A stretch of DNA of 64,000 nt from Stenotrophomonas maltophilia R551-3 (GCF_000020665.1 NC_011071.1:4441001-4505000); one strand, 5' to 3'; shown: positions 8,218 to 17,175, counted from the stretch's first letter. Notes: generated by a model not told the origin, from the sequence alone. Translations and numbers: made by a program.

Positions 8218-8607
8218 ATGTCACAGCGCGATGTCGTTTTCCCCGCCGGCCGCCAGGCCCTGTACGAGCGCAACCGCTACTCGCCGGCGATCCGTTCCAA
8301 TGGCTTCCTGTTCGTCTCCGGCCAGGTCGGCAGCCGCGAGGATGGTTCGCCTGAGCCGGACTTCGAAGCGCAGGTGCGCCGCGCCTTCGAAAATCTCAAT
8401 GCGGTACTGGCTGCCGCCGGCTGCAGCTTCGATGACGTGGTCGACGTGACCGTGTTCCTGGTCGACCCCGAGAAGAACTTCGAGAAGGCCTGGGCGATCG
8501 TGCCCGAGTACTGGGGCGAGGCGCCGCACCCGACCCTGACCGGCATCGGCGTGACCTGGCTGTACGGATTCCAGTTCGAGATCAAGGTGATCGCGAAGCT
8601 GCCGTGA
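8218..8607 (+). CDS. RidA/YjgF/UK114-family protein
   Basis: 129 aa from MSQRDVVFPAGRQALYERNR. It has the RidA trimer fold signature: YSPAIRSNGFLFVSGQVG, then DVVDVTVFLVD. Canonical RidA imine deaminases have an Arg in an ARxxVEV segment near the C-terminus. Here the equivalent region reads HPTLTGIGVTWLYGFQFEIKV with no Arg, so 2-aminoacrylate deaminase activity is doubtful and a different Rid subfamily is likely. Its last ~60 bp together with the following repeat are copied twice more downstream (8691-8930). It is divergent from a LysR gene. Confidence 0.85.
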   Translation: MSQRDVVFPAGRQALYERNRYSPAIRSNGFLFVSGQVGSREDGSPEPDFEAQVRRAFENLNAVLAAAGCSFDDVVDVTVFLVDPEKNFEKAWAIVPEYWGEAPHPTLTGIGVTWLYGFQFEIKVIAKLP

Positions 8608-8930
8608 TACGGGTAGTGCCGGCCGCTGGCCGGCAATGTGTCGGGGGTCGAAAAGCGTGTCGACCAAGGTCGACACCTACCAGGGCAGTCGGCGTGACCT
8701 GGCTATACGGGTTCCAGTTCGAGATCAAGGTGATCGCTAAGCTGCCTGCAGACCGGTAGTGCCGGCCGCTGGCCGGCAATGTGTCGGGGGTCGAAAAGCG
8801 TGTCGACCAAGGTCGACACCTACCAAGGCAGTCGGCGTGACCTGGCTGTATGGGTTCCAGTTCGAGATCAAGGTGATCGCGAAGCTGCCTGCAGACCGGT
8901 AGTGCCGGCCGCTGGCCGGCAGCAATGTGC
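8548..8930 (+). repeat. 143-bp tandem repeat carrying the RidA gene's 3' end plus two palindromes
   Basis: The unit starts GGCGTGACCTGGCT and begins at 8548, 8691 and 8834, an exact 143-bp period. The third copy is cut near 8920. Each unit holds the last ~60 bp of the RidA reading frame, a GTAGTGCCGGCC-GCT-GGCCGGC hairpin and a GTCGACC-AA-GGTCGACACCTACC hairpin. Copies 2 and 3 differ by only a few substitutions and change the end of the reading frame (CTGCCTGCAG for CTGCCGTGA), so they are gene debris, not genes. Confidence 0.93.
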
Positions 8931-8931
8931 C

Positions 8932-8968
8932 GGGGCCAGCCCGTTCCAGAGGAACGGGATCCGACCCC
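8932..8968. repeat. Inverted repeat of GGGATCCGACCCC type
   Basis: CCGTTCC-AGA-GGAACGG core extended by GGGGCC...GGATCCGACCCC. Same module as at 430-469. The rest of 8608-9061 holds the tandem repeat and, next to 9062, the presumed czc promoter region. No gene is seen. Confidence 0.6.
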
Positions 8969-9061
8969 ACACCCGGCGCACCTGAACGGGAGGTTCCGAC
9001 GAATTCCCGAGGTGGCCATTGATATTGTATCCGGCGAAAACCGCTTGCTAGCCTCCCCTCC

Positions 9062-9397
9062 ATGCGCCGGATCACCCGCCAACTGCGTACGTACCTGATG
9101 ATGCTGCTGATGGCGGCATTCGTGGTCGTGCCGGTGGCCGACGCACTGGTGTGTGCGGTGGAACCGCATGCCAGCAGCGCCCATGTCGAATCCCTCGCGG
9201 ACGATGCAGGCGGTGACAGCGACAGCAAGCACACGGGTGCCTGCACGCATAACCACTGCCACCACTCCACGCTGAGCCTGCCGGCGAACGATTTCGCCGC
9301 CTTCGGTACGCCGCTGCCGGCGCGCTGGATGAATGCCGGCGACGTTGCGACCTATGCGGTCGCCCAGGATGAATTGACGCGTCCCCCCCGGGCGTGA
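9062..9397 (+). CDS. Small exported His-rich protein leading the czc operon
   Basis: 111 aa. An Arg-rich start and a hydrophobic stretch (residues ~11-30, MMLLMAAFVVVPVADALVCA) look like a signal peptide. The mature part has a cluster HTGACTHNHCHH near residues 57-68 suited to binding Zn, Co, Cd or Cu. It ends 56 bp before czcC on the same strand. The position and metal-binding cluster recall CzcI-type accessory proteins, but no clear sequence match is claimed. A periplasmic metal sensor or buffer for the efflux complex is the most likely role. Confidence 0.7.
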   Translation: MRRITRQLRTYLMMLLMAAFVVVPVADALVCAVEPHASSAHVESLADDAGGDSDSKHTGACTHNHCHHSTLSLPANDFAAFGTPLPARWMNAGDVATYAVAQDELTRPPRA

Positions 9398-9453
9398 GTT
9401 GAGCGCGTCCCGCAATCGCGGGCTCCCGTTTCACTCACAACCGGAATCCCCCT

Positions 9454-10707
9454 ATGTCGATCCTGACACCTCGGTCGCCGCGCGCGGCCGGGCTGGTCGT
9501 CGCTGTACTGCTGGGCCTTGCCCCGGCAATGCAGGCGTCGGCGCAAGCCGCCCCTTCCTACGACACCCTGCTTGAACGCCTCGACCAGTTGCCCGGCACC
9601 CGTGTCGGCGCGGCGCTGGCCGAAGCCGCCGATGCCCGTGCCGACCAGGCCCGTGCGTTGCCCAATCCTTCCCTCTCCTACTCCGCCGAGAACGCGTGGG
9701 GCACCGGCTCCTATGGCGGCATGGGCAAGGCCGATACCGTGCTCACCCTGTCCCAGCCCCTGGAGGTATGGGGCCAGCGCGGCGCGCGCGTCCGTGCCGC
9801 CCGCGCCGAGGCACAGGCGGCCAACCTGCGTGGCGCCCAAAGCCGCAGCGATGTGGCCAGCCAGTTGGCGGTGGTCTATGCACAGGCGGAAAGTGCATTG
9901 CGCCGCTACAGCCTGGCCGAAGAGGCACTGACCCTCACCCGCGACGACGCCAACGCCGTCAACGCGATGGTCAAGCAGGGCCGCGAGCCGCAGCTGCGTG
10001 CGGTGCAGGCGCAGAGCGAAGTGGCCAACGCCAGCGCCGCGCTGGATGAGGCACAGGCCTTCCGCGACGCCGCACTGGCCCGCCTGGCTGGCGCCGCGCT
10101 GCTGGATGCACCGGTGCAGTCGATCGACAACAGCCTGCTCGACCGTGCTCCGCCGCTGCCGCGTGGCGCCACCGATGCCGCGCTGGCGGTGCGCATCGCC
10201 GAGGCCGAAGCCGATGCAGCGGGCAAGCTGGTCGATGTGGAGCGCAAGCGCGCCCTGCCCGACCTCAGCGTCACTGCCGCACAGACACGCTTCCGCGAGG
10301 GCGGCGAGCGCGCCTACAACCTCGGGGTCAGCCTCAGCATCCCGCTGTTCGACCGTAACCGCGGTGGCATCCGCGCCGCCAATGCCGACCAGCGCGCGGC
10401 CGAAGCCCGTCTGGACCAGCAACGCCGTGACAGCGAGGCCGCGCGCCTCTCCGCCGTGGCTGGACTGAAGGCCGCCGGCAGCCGCACCCGTGCCTCCGAC
10501 GAAAGCGTGGTCGCTGCCGAGGAGGCGTATCGGCTGGCCCGGGTCGGCTTCGACGCAGGACGCATCTCGCAGCTGGAACTGCGCAGCACGCGCAGCGCCC
10601 TCATCGCCGCCCGCGGCACCGCCGTGGACGCACGCCTGTCGCGCGTCGGCGCCGAAATCGATCTTGCGCGCCTTGAAGGGCGCGCCCCCTTTGTGGAGGC
10701 CCCATGA
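9454..10707 (+). CDS. czcC: CzcC-type outer-membrane efflux protein (TolC family)
   Basis: 417 aa with a signal peptide (residues ~1-30, ending MQASAQA). Two long Ala/Arg/Glu-rich alpha-helical halves (residues ~40-210 and ~230-410) form the TolC-family outer-membrane channel and periplasmic tunnel. ALPNPSLSYSAEN, the ALPDLSVTAAQTRFR segment and the LSIPLFDRNRGGI motif are typical of CzcC/CusC-like efflux proteins. It overlaps the next gene by 4 nt (ATGA), so translation is coupled. It is the exit duct for metal ions pumped by CzcA. Confidence 0.92.
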   Translation: MSILTPRSPRAAGLVVAVLLGLAPAMQASAQAAPSYDTLLERLDQLPGTRVGAALAEAADARADQARALPNPSLSYSAENAWGTGSYGGMGKADTVLTLSQPLEVWGQRGARVRAARAEAQAANLRGAQSRSDVASQLAVVYAQAESALRRYSLAEEALTLTRDDANAVNAMVKQGREPQLRAVQAQSEVANASAALDEAQAFRDAALARLAGAALLDAPVQSIDNSLLDRAPPLPRGATDAALAVRIAEAEADAAGKLVDVERKRALPDLSVTAAQTRFREGGERAYNLGVSLSIPLFDRNRGGIRAANADQRAAEARLDQQRRDSEAARLSAVAGLKAAGSRTRASDESVVAAEEAYRLARVGFDAGRISQLELRSTRSALIAARGTAVDARLSRVGAEIDLARLEGRAPFVEAP

Positions 10708-11909
10708 CTCTCTCCCGTACTTTTCCGCTGATCGGCGGCGTCCTGCTGGCCGTGTTCCTGGCCGGCTGCGCCGGCAACGCGCAGACGCCGGAAACGGTGG
10801 ATGCGACCACCGCCAAGGCAGGCAACGATGATGGCCACGGCCATGCTGCCGACAGCAAGGAAGCCAAGGCGGAAACCGCCAAGGCTCCCGCCGACGCCGA
10901 TGAAGGCGTGGTGCAGCTGACCCAGGAACAGATCAAGGCGTCCGGTATCGAGGTGGTCGCCATCGGCCGTGGTGGCGGTGGCTCCACGCGCCTGTCCGGC
11001 CGGGTCGAACCGTCGGTGGGCGCACGTGCCTCGGTGGCATCCACGGTGACCGGCCGGGTCGAACGCGTGCTGGTCGCGCCGGGCACGGCGGTGAAGCAGA
11101 ACCAGGCACTGGCCATCGTGGTCAGTGGCGAGGCAGCGGTGTTCCGCGCCAATGCGCTGGCCGCATCGGCTGAAGCCGAGGCCGCACGCCTGGCCTACGG
11201 TCGCGACAAGGCGCTGGTCGACCAGGGCGTGGTCGCCCGCCAGGAGCTGGAAACCTCGCGCGCGCGTTCGCTGGCGGCACAGGCCCAGGCGGCCGCCGCG
11301 CAGGCCCAGGCCGCCGCCAACGGTGCGCCCGATGCCAGTGGCCGCGTACGCATCACCAGCCCGGTGGCCGGCATCGTCGGCAACGTGCAGGTCACACCGG
11401 GCGGCGTGGTCGCTGCCGGTAGTGCCGTGGCTGACGTCGCCGATCCGAGCATGAACGAACTGGTGTTCACCGCGCCGCCGGCGCTGGCCGCGCAGGTCAC
11501 GCCCGGCATGAAGCTGGAAGTGAGCGTGCCGGGTGGCAGCTTCACCGCCACCGTCACCGGTTCGGCCGCCGATGTCCGCCAGCAGGGCGGCGTGGCGGTG
11601 ATCCGTGCCACGCCGGTGGACGCCTCCTTGCCGCCGGCCGGTTCGCCGGTATCGGCGGTGGTGGTCACCGAAGGCCAGGACGGTTCGCTCAGCGTGCCGG
11701 CCGATGCGGTGCAGAACGTCGACGGCAGCAGTGCAGTGTTCGTCGCCGTCGAAGGCGGTTTCAAGGCGCAGCCGGTGCTGGCCGGACGCCGTGCCGGCGA
11801 CCGCATCGAGATCCTCGGTGGGCTGACCGGCAGCGAGCGCATCGTTGGCAGCAATGCCTTCCTGCTCAAGGCCGAACTGGCCAAGGGCGAAGCCGAGCAC
11901 GGCCACTGA
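10704..11909 (+). CDS. czcB: CzcB-type periplasmic adaptor (membrane fusion protein)
   Basis: 401 aa. The N-terminal lipobox LAGC places the lipidated Cys at residue 22, so it is anchored to the inner membrane. A His-containing stretch DDGHGHAAD follows near residues 36-44, and the C-terminus is EAEHGH; both could hand metal to CzcA. The centre shows the barrel-sandwich/lipoyl halves (VEPSVGARASVASTVTGRVE; VRITSPVAGIVGNVQV) around an alpha-hairpin (~residues 145-210). This is the adaptor between the RND pump and the outer-membrane channel. Confidence 0.92.
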   Translation: MTLSRTFPLIGGVLLAVFLAGCAGNAQTPETVDATTAKAGNDDGHGHAADSKEAKAETAKAPADADEGVVQLTQEQIKASGIEVVAIGRGGGGSTRLSGRVEPSVGARASVASTVTGRVERVLVAPGTAVKQNQALAIVVSGEAAVFRANALAASAEAEAARLAYGRDKALVDQGVVARQELETSRARSLAAQAQAAAAQAQAAANGAPDASGRVRITSPVAGIVGNVQVTPGGVVAAGSAVADVADPSMNELVFTAPPALAAQVTPGMKLEVSVPGGSFTATVTGSAADVRQQGGVAVIRATPVDASLPPAGSPVSAVVVTEGQDGSLSVPADAVQNVDGSSAVFVAVEGGFKAQPVLAGRRAGDRIEILGGLTGSERIVGSNAFLLKAELAKGEAEHGH

Positions 11910-11919
11910 GGAGGCGATC

Positions 11920-14900
11920 ATGTTCAAGCTGATCATTGAAACAGCGGTACGCCACCGCTGGCTGGTGGTGTTCATGGCGGCGCTGATCGCCGCCATGGGC
12001 CTGTTCCAGCTGGGCAAGCTGCCGATCGACGCAGTGCCGGACATCACCAACCGCCAGGTGCAGATCAACACGGTGGCACCGGCGCTGACGCCGGAGCAGA
12101 TCGAACGGCAGGTGACCTACCCGCTGGAAACCGCGCTGGCCGGCATTCCCGGCCTGACCACCACCCGTTCGTTGTCGCGCAATGGCTTCTCGCAGGTCAC
12201 CGCGATCTTCACCGATGCCACCGACATCTACTTCGCCCGCCAGCAGGTAGCCGAACGCATGCGCGAAGCATCGGAAGACCTGCCCGATGGCGCGTCGCCG
12301 ATGCTGTCGCCGGTCACCACCGGCCTCGGCGAGGTGCTGATGTGGACCGTGGACTTCACCGCGTTCGATCCGGCCAAGCTGGCCAAGCCCGGTGAAGCGG
12401 GTTGGCAGGCCGGCGAGGTCTACCGCACGCCGGAAGGCAACCTGCTGCGTACGCCGGAAGAACGTGCGACCTACCTGCGCACCGTGCAGGACTGGATCAT
12501 CGCGCCGCAGATGCGTTCCAGCCCGGGGCTGGCCGGCGTCGATACGGTCGGCGGCTACGTCAAGGAATACGGCGTGCATCCGGACAGTGCGAGGCTGGCC
12601 GCGCACGGACTCGGCCTGGCCGACCTGGTCACTGCCCTGCAGCGTTCCAACGTGCAGGCCGGTGCCGGTTTCGTACAGCGTGCCGGCGAAGGCCTGGTGG
12701 TACGTGCCGACGGCCTGGCGCTGACCACCGACGATCTGGCACAGGCCCCGGTAGCCACCCGCAATGGCGTGGTGGTGCGCGTGGCCGATGTGGCCGACGT
12801 CGACCTGAGCCGCGCACCGCGCTTGGGTGCGGCCAGCCGCAACGGCCATGAAGCCGTGCTGGGTACCGCGCTGATGATCGCCGGCGGCAACAGCCGCACC
12901 GTGGCCCAGGCCGCGGCCGCGCGCCTGGAACAGGTCAACAAGTCGCTGCCGGCCGACATCGTGGCGGCACCGGTGCTGGACCGCAGCGTGCTGGTCAATT
13001 CGACCATCAAGACCGTGGCCAAGAACCTCACCGAGGGTGCGCTGCTGGTGGTGGTGGTGCTGTTCCTGCTGCTGGGCAACCTGCGTGCAGCAACGATCAC
13101 CGCGCTGGTGATTCCGCTGTCGTTCCTGTTCGCAGTGATCGGCATGAACCGCTTCGGCATCAGCGGCAACCTGATGAGCCTGGGTGCACTGGACTTCGGC
13201 ATCCTGGTGGACGGTGCGGTGATCGTGGTCGAATCGACGCTGCTGATGCTGGGCCAGCGCCGCGCCGAACTGGGTCGTGCGTTGACCGCGATGGAACGCC
13301 TGCGCGTGGCCGCCGATTCGGCGATGAAGATGGCACGCCCGGCGGCCTTCGGCCAGTTGATCATCCTGCTGGTGTTCGCGCCGATCCTCACCCTGGAAGG
13401 CGTGGAGGGCAAGACGTTCCACCCGATGGCGGCCACGTTCATGCTGGCCCTGATCGGTGCCTTCATCTTCTCCTTCACCTTCGTGCCGGCGATGGCCGCG
13501 CTGCTGGTGCGCGAGCCGAAGGTGAAGGATGGCGATGCGCATGCCGATGATGGCGAGCACGAAACCAAGCTGATCCGCGTGCTGCGCGCGCGCATCGAAC
13601 CGGTGATCCGCAAGGCCGTGGACCATCCGCGCACGGTGGTGGTAGGCACGGTGATGATGGTGGTGGTGGGCATTGGTTCGTTCTCGCTGCTGGGCCGCGA
13701 GTTCATGCCGACGCTGGACGAAGGCAACGTGGCGATGCAGGCCCTGCGCGTGCCGTCGACGTCTCTGGAGCAGTCGCTGGCGATGCAGCTGGCACTGGAA
13801 AAGGCGATTGCCAAGCAGCCGGAAGTGGAAACCGTGTTCTCGCGCACCGGTACCGCCGAGGCGGCGATCGATCCGATGCCGACCAACATCTCCGACAGCG
13901 TGATCGTGCTCAAGCCACGCAAGGACTGGCCGGATCCGAAACTGGGCAAGGATGCACTGGTGGCACGCTTCGAAAAGCTGGCCGGGCAGCAGCTGGGCAA
14001 CAGCTTCGAGTTCAGCCAGCCGATCGAACTGCGCTTCAACGAGCTGATTTCCGGTGTGCGTACCGATCTGGCGGTGATGATCTTCGGCGATGACTTCAGC
14101 CAGCTGCAGAAGGTGGCCGACCAGGTGGCGCTGAAGCTGCGCGCGGTGGAGGGCGCGGCCGATGTGCGGGTCGAACAGATCTCCGGCCTGCCCACGCTCA
14201 ACGTGGCGATCGATCACGTGGCTGCGGCGCAGTACGGCCTGACCGCGGCGGATGTGAGTGACGCGCTGGCCACCGGCATCGGTGGTACCGCCGCCGGCAA
14301 GATCTTCGAAGGCGACCGTCGCTTCAACGTGGTGGTGCGCCTGGACGATGCCTCGCGCAATGATCCGGACCAGCTGGCCTCGCTGCCGATCGCCACGCCC
14401 GCGGGGCTGGTGATTCCGCTGTCGTCGGTCGCGCGCATCACGGTCAGCGAAGGACCGAACCAGATCAGCCGCAACAACGGCAGCCGCCGTGTGGTGGTGC
14501 AGGCCAACGTGCGTGGCCGCGATCTGGGCGGCTTCGTCGGCGAGGCACAGGCGGCGGTGGCTGATGTTGCATTGCCGCCAGGCGCCTACCTGACCTGGGG
14601 TGGCCAGTTCGAGAATCTGCAGCGCGCGGAGAAGCGGCTGGCGACGGTGGTGCCGGTGGTGTTCCTGCTGATCGGCAGCCTGCTGTTCATGGCCCTGCGC
14701 AGCGGCAAGGAAGCCGTGCTGGTGTTCAGCTGCGTACCGTTGGCGCTGGTCGGCGGCATTCTTGCGCTGCTGCTGCGTGGCATGCCGTTCTCGGTGTCGG
14801 CGGCGGTTGGTTTCATCGCCGTCTCCGGCGTGGCCACCTTGAACGGCCTGGTGCTGATGCAGGCGATCCGCGAGCGCCTGGATGCCGGTGACCTGCCGCT

Positions 14901-15129
14901 GCAGGCGGCGATCAACGGTGCGTCGAGCCGCATCCGCGCGGTGCTGACCACGGCGCTGGTGGCGATCGTCGGCTTCATTCCGATGGCGATCGCCAGCGGT
15001 TCCGGTGCGGAAGTGCAGAAGCCGCTGGCCACGGTGGTAATCGGTGGCCTGATCACCGCCACCGTGCTGACCCTGCTGGTGCTGCCGACCTTTGCAGCAC
15101 GCGTGGCCAAGCCAAGGGCGGTGGGCTGA
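11920..15129 (+). CDS. czcA: CzcA-type heavy-metal RND efflux pump
   Basis: 1069 aa from MFKLIIETAVRHRW, with GAGGAGG ribosome site 10 nt upstream. HME-RND proton/metal antiporter with 12 expected membrane helices and two large periplasmic loops. The helix-4 motif DFGILVDGAVIVVES begins at residue 425 and matches the HME1 (Zn/Co/Cd) signature with both Asp and the Glu. It exports divalent cations from periplasm or cytoplasm through CzcB and CzcC. The longer upstream frame (from 11845) overlaps czcB out of frame and is rejected. A terminator-like hairpin follows. No two-component metal sensor is next to the operon. Confidence 0.94.
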   Translation: MFKLIIETAVRHRWLVVFMAALIAAMGLFQLGKLPIDAVPDITNRQVQINTVAPALTPEQIERQVTYPLETALAGIPGLTTTRSLSRNGFSQVTAIFTDATDIYFARQQVAERMREASEDLPDGASPMLSPVTTGLGEVLMWTVDFTAFDPAKLAKPGEAGWQAGEVYRTPEGNLLRTPEERATYLRTVQDWIIAPQMRSSPGLAGVDTVGGYVKEYGVHPDSARLAAHGLGLADLVTALQRSNVQAGAGFVQRAGEGLVVRADGLALTTDDLAQAPVATRNGVVVRVADVADVDLSRAPRLGAASRNGHEAVLGTALMIAGGNSRTVAQAAAARLEQVNKSLPADIVAAPVLDRSVLVNSTIKTVAKNLTEGALLVVVVLFLLLGNLRAATITALVIPLSFLFAVIGMNRFGISGNLMSLGALDFGILVDGAVIVVESTLLMLGQRRAELGRALTAMERLRVAADSAMKMARPAAFGQLIILLVFAPILTLEGVEGKTFHPMAATFMLALIGAFIFSFTFVPAMAALLVREPKVKDGDAHADDGEHETKLIRVLRARIEPVIRKAVDHPRTVVVGTVMMVVVGIGSFSLLGREFMPTLDEGNVAMQALRVPSTSLEQSLAMQLALEKAIAKQPEVETVFSRTGTAEAAIDPMPTNISDSVIVLKPRKDWPDPKLGKDALVARFEKLAGQQLGNSFEFSQPIELRFNELISGVRTDLAVMIFGDDFSQLQKVADQVALKLRAVEGAADVRVEQISGLPTLNVAIDHVAAAQYGLTAADVSDALATGIGGTAAGKIFEGDRRFNVVVRLDDASRNDPDQLASLPIATPAGLVIPLSSVARITVSEGPNQISRNNGSRRVVVQANVRGRDLGGFVGEAQAAVADVALPPGAYLTWGGQFENLQRAEKRLATVVPVVFLLIGSLLFMALRSGKEAVLVFSCVPLALVGGILALLLRGMPFSVSAAVGFIAVSGVATLNGLVLMQAIRERLDAGDLPLQAAINGASSRIRAVLTTALVAIVGFIPMAIASGSGAEVQKPLATVVIGGLITATVLTLLVLPTFAARVAKPRAVG

Positions 15130-15136
15130 AAGACCA

Positions 15137-15168
15137 CGGGGTCGGATCGTGCGATCCGACCCCGTTTT
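15137..15168 (+). terminator. Terminator-like hairpin after czcA
   Basis: CGGGGTCGGATCG-TG-CGATCCGACCCCG (13-bp perfect stem) followed by TTTT, 8 nt past the czcA stop. Its arms share the GGATCCGACCCC module of the inverted repeats at 430 and 8932. Confidence 0.7.
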
Positions 15169-15178
15169 CCGATCCCTG

Positions 15179-15252
15179 GTAGTGCCGGCCGCTGGCCGGC
15201 AATGTCGAACGTTTGCGGTGCATGCGGGTTGCCGGCCAGCGGCCGGCACTAC
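15179..15252. repeat. REP/SMAG inverted pair, GTGCCGGCC stem type
   Basis: GTAGTGCCGGCC-GCT-GGCCGGCA and its mirror TGCCGGCC-AGC-GGCCGGCACTAC about 27 bp apart, between the converging czcA and DUF885 genes. Confidence 0.88.
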
Positions 15253-15262
15253 CCTTGCACGG

Positions 15263-17041
15263 TCAGGCCTTCTTGCGTTCGGCGATGTAGGCCTGGATCT
15301 GCTGTTCCAGCACCGGCAGGGGCACCGAGCCCTGCTTGAGCAGGGTGTCGTGGAAGCCCTTGATGTCGAACTTGTCGCCCAGCTCCTTCTCTGCCTGCGC
15401 ACGCAGGCGCACGATGGCGATCTCCCCCAGCTTGTAGCTCAGCGCCTGGCCCGGCCAGGAAATGTAGCGGTCCACTTCGGTGGTCACTTCATGCTCGCTC
15501 AGCGCGGTGTGGTCACGCAGGTAGGCCAAGGCCTGCTCGCGGCTCCAGCCCTTGCTGTGCACGCCGGTGTCGATCACCAGGCGCGTGGCGCGCCACATCT
15601 CGTAGGTCAGGCGGCCGAAATCCTCATACGGGGTTTCGTAGATGCCCATTTCCACGCCCAGCTTCTCGCAGTACAGCGCCCAGCCTTCGCCATAAGCGGA
15701 AATATAGGCGTTGCGGCGGAACTCGGGCAGGTTCTTCTGCTCGGCGGCAATGGCACCCTGCAGTGCGTGACCCGGATCGGACTCATGCAGGGTCAGCGCC
15801 GGCAGGTTGTAAAGCGGGCGCGACGGCAGGTTGTAGGTGTTGAGCCAGTAGGTGCCCATGCCACCGCGGCCGGCGGTCCAGAACGGCGCGATGTCCGGCG
15901 GCACCGGCACGATGGTGAAGCGCGCGCGCGGCAACGTCATGTACTTGCCCAGCTGGCCATCGGCCCGCTTGGAGATCCATGCGGCGCGCGACAGCAGCTC
16001 TTCCGGCGTCTTGGCATAGAACTGCGGATCGGTGCGCAGGAAGGTCAGGAACTCGGCGAAGCTGCCCTTGAACTTCACCTGCTTGATGATGTCGTTCATT
16101 TCCTTCTGGATGCGTGCAACTTCATCCAGACCGATGCGATGGATCTCGTCCGGCGACAGGTCCAGCGTGGTGTATTCGTGGATCTGCTGCTTGTAGTACG
16201 CCTTGCCGCCCGGCATCGCTTCGGCGGCCAGCGTGGTGCGCGCCTGAGGCACGTATTCGTTGACGAAGAAGGTGCGCAGCTGCTGGAACGCCGGCACGAC
16301 CTTGCCACTGATCGCTTCGCGCGCCTGCGCCTGCAGCCTGGCCTGCTCTGCGGCCGGAATGCTGTTGGGCAGCTTCTTGAACGGTGCGTATAGCGGCGAC
16401 TCGGTGGGATCCATCAGCTCGGCGACGGTGGCGATGGACACTTCGCGGCCATCGAGCACCGCGCGCGGCACGCTGAAGCCGCGCTTCAGGCCAGCGCGCA
16501 TGTTTTCGGTCTGCTGGCCGAAGTAACGCGGTACATCGTTCAGGCGTGCGATGTAGTTCTGGTAGTCCTGCACGGTCTTCATCTCGCGCCGGGCCATGAA
16601 GGACAGGTTGGACCAGAACGAGGAGTCGGCGTTGAACGGCATCTCGTAGCCACGCAGGCGCACTTCTTCGGCCAGGTTGAACACCTGATCGCGGTAGATC
16701 GCGTAGTTGACCTGGTTGTCGGGCGACAGAGTCTTCGGGTCGATTTTCTTCAGCGCAGCGAGGGTTTCATCCCACACCTTCAGGCGCGCCTGCTGCGCGG
16801 CCGGGCCGACGTCGGGCATGCGGGTGGCGTTGGCCGGGGCGTCTTCGTCCTCGCTGGCCTCACCACCGCCTTGCTGGCGCCACTTCCATTCCTTTTCGTA
16901 CAGCGCGCGGAAGGCGGCATCGGCGGGCGATTCGGTGGCCACGCTGGCCGGTGCGGCGGCGGCGGGCGGTGCGGCCAGGGCCACGGCGGGGGTGGACAGG
17001 GCGAGCAGCAGGGCGACAGCAAGACGGGTTTTCACGAGCAC
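15263..17041 (-). CDS. DUF885-family exported protein
   Basis: 592 aa with an Ala-rich signal peptide (MLVKTRLAVALLLALSTPAV, cleavage near residue 24). The DUF885 hallmark HESDPGHALQG near residue 420 resembles the HExxPGH zinc site of M32/M2-like metallopeptidases; further family segments are YSGGRGGMGTYW-like TAGRGGMGTYWLN and EGWALYCEKLG near residue 460. Members are predicted periplasmic peptidases of unknown substrate. The gene is monocistronic; a perfect hairpin and a palindrome cluster lie upstream. Confidence 0.82.
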   Translation of the reverse strand: MLVKTRLAVALLLALSTPAVALAAPPAAAAPASVATESPADAAFRALYEKEWKWRQQGGGEASEDEDAPANATRMPDVGPAAQQARLKVWDETLAALKKIDPKTLSPDNQVNYAIYRDQVFNLAEEVRLRGYEMPFNADSSFWSNLSFMARREMKTVQDYQNYIARLNDVPRYFGQQTENMRAGLKRGFSVPRAVLDGREVSIATVAELMDPTESPLYAPFKKLPNSIPAAEQARLQAQAREAISGKVVPAFQQLRTFFVNEYVPQARTTLAAEAMPGGKAYYKQQIHEYTTLDLSPDEIHRIGLDEVARIQKEMNDIIKQVKFKGSFAEFLTFLRTDPQFYAKTPEELLSRAAWISKRADGQLGKYMTLPRARFTIVPVPPDIAPFWTAGRGGMGTYWLNTYNLPSRPLYNLPALTLHESDPGHALQGAIAAEQKNLPEFRRNAYISAYGEGWALYCEKLGVEMGIYETPYEDFGRLTYEMWRATRLVIDTGVHSKGWSREQALAYLRDHTALSEHEVTTEVDRYISWPGQALSYKLGEIAIVRLRAQAEKELGDKFDIKGFHDTLLKQGSVPLPVLEQQIQAYIAERKKA

Positions 17042-17102
17042 AGGTTCCCGGGAAGGCAGACCCCGATCATGGCACCGCCCATCGCCCGTGGCATGGGACG
17101 AA

Positions 17103-17129
17103 GGTCCTGCCTGCGCAGCAGGCAGGACC
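17103..17129. repeat. Perfect 12-bp hairpin
   Basis: GGTCCTGCCTGC-GCA-GCAGGCAGGACC, 61 bp upstream of the DUF885 start. The right arm belongs to the 60-bp direct repeat 17116-17175. Confidence 0.85.
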
Positions 17130-17175
17130 GGGGACGGCCGCAGGCCGGGACCCCAGCGCCGAAGGCGCGTGGTAG
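17116..17175 (+). repeat. 60-bp direct repeat, copy 1 (left of the IS)
   Basis: CAGCAGGCAGGACCGGGGAC...GGCGCGTGGTAG. A copy differing by one inserted C is at 18291-18351, on the other side of the IS. It ends in GTAG, where a palindrome begins. Confidence 0.88.

Noticed and set aside
11866..15402. Long open frame (1178 codons) antisense to czcA
   Set aside because: Shadow frame; czcA has its complete RND motifs and operon context on the plus strand.
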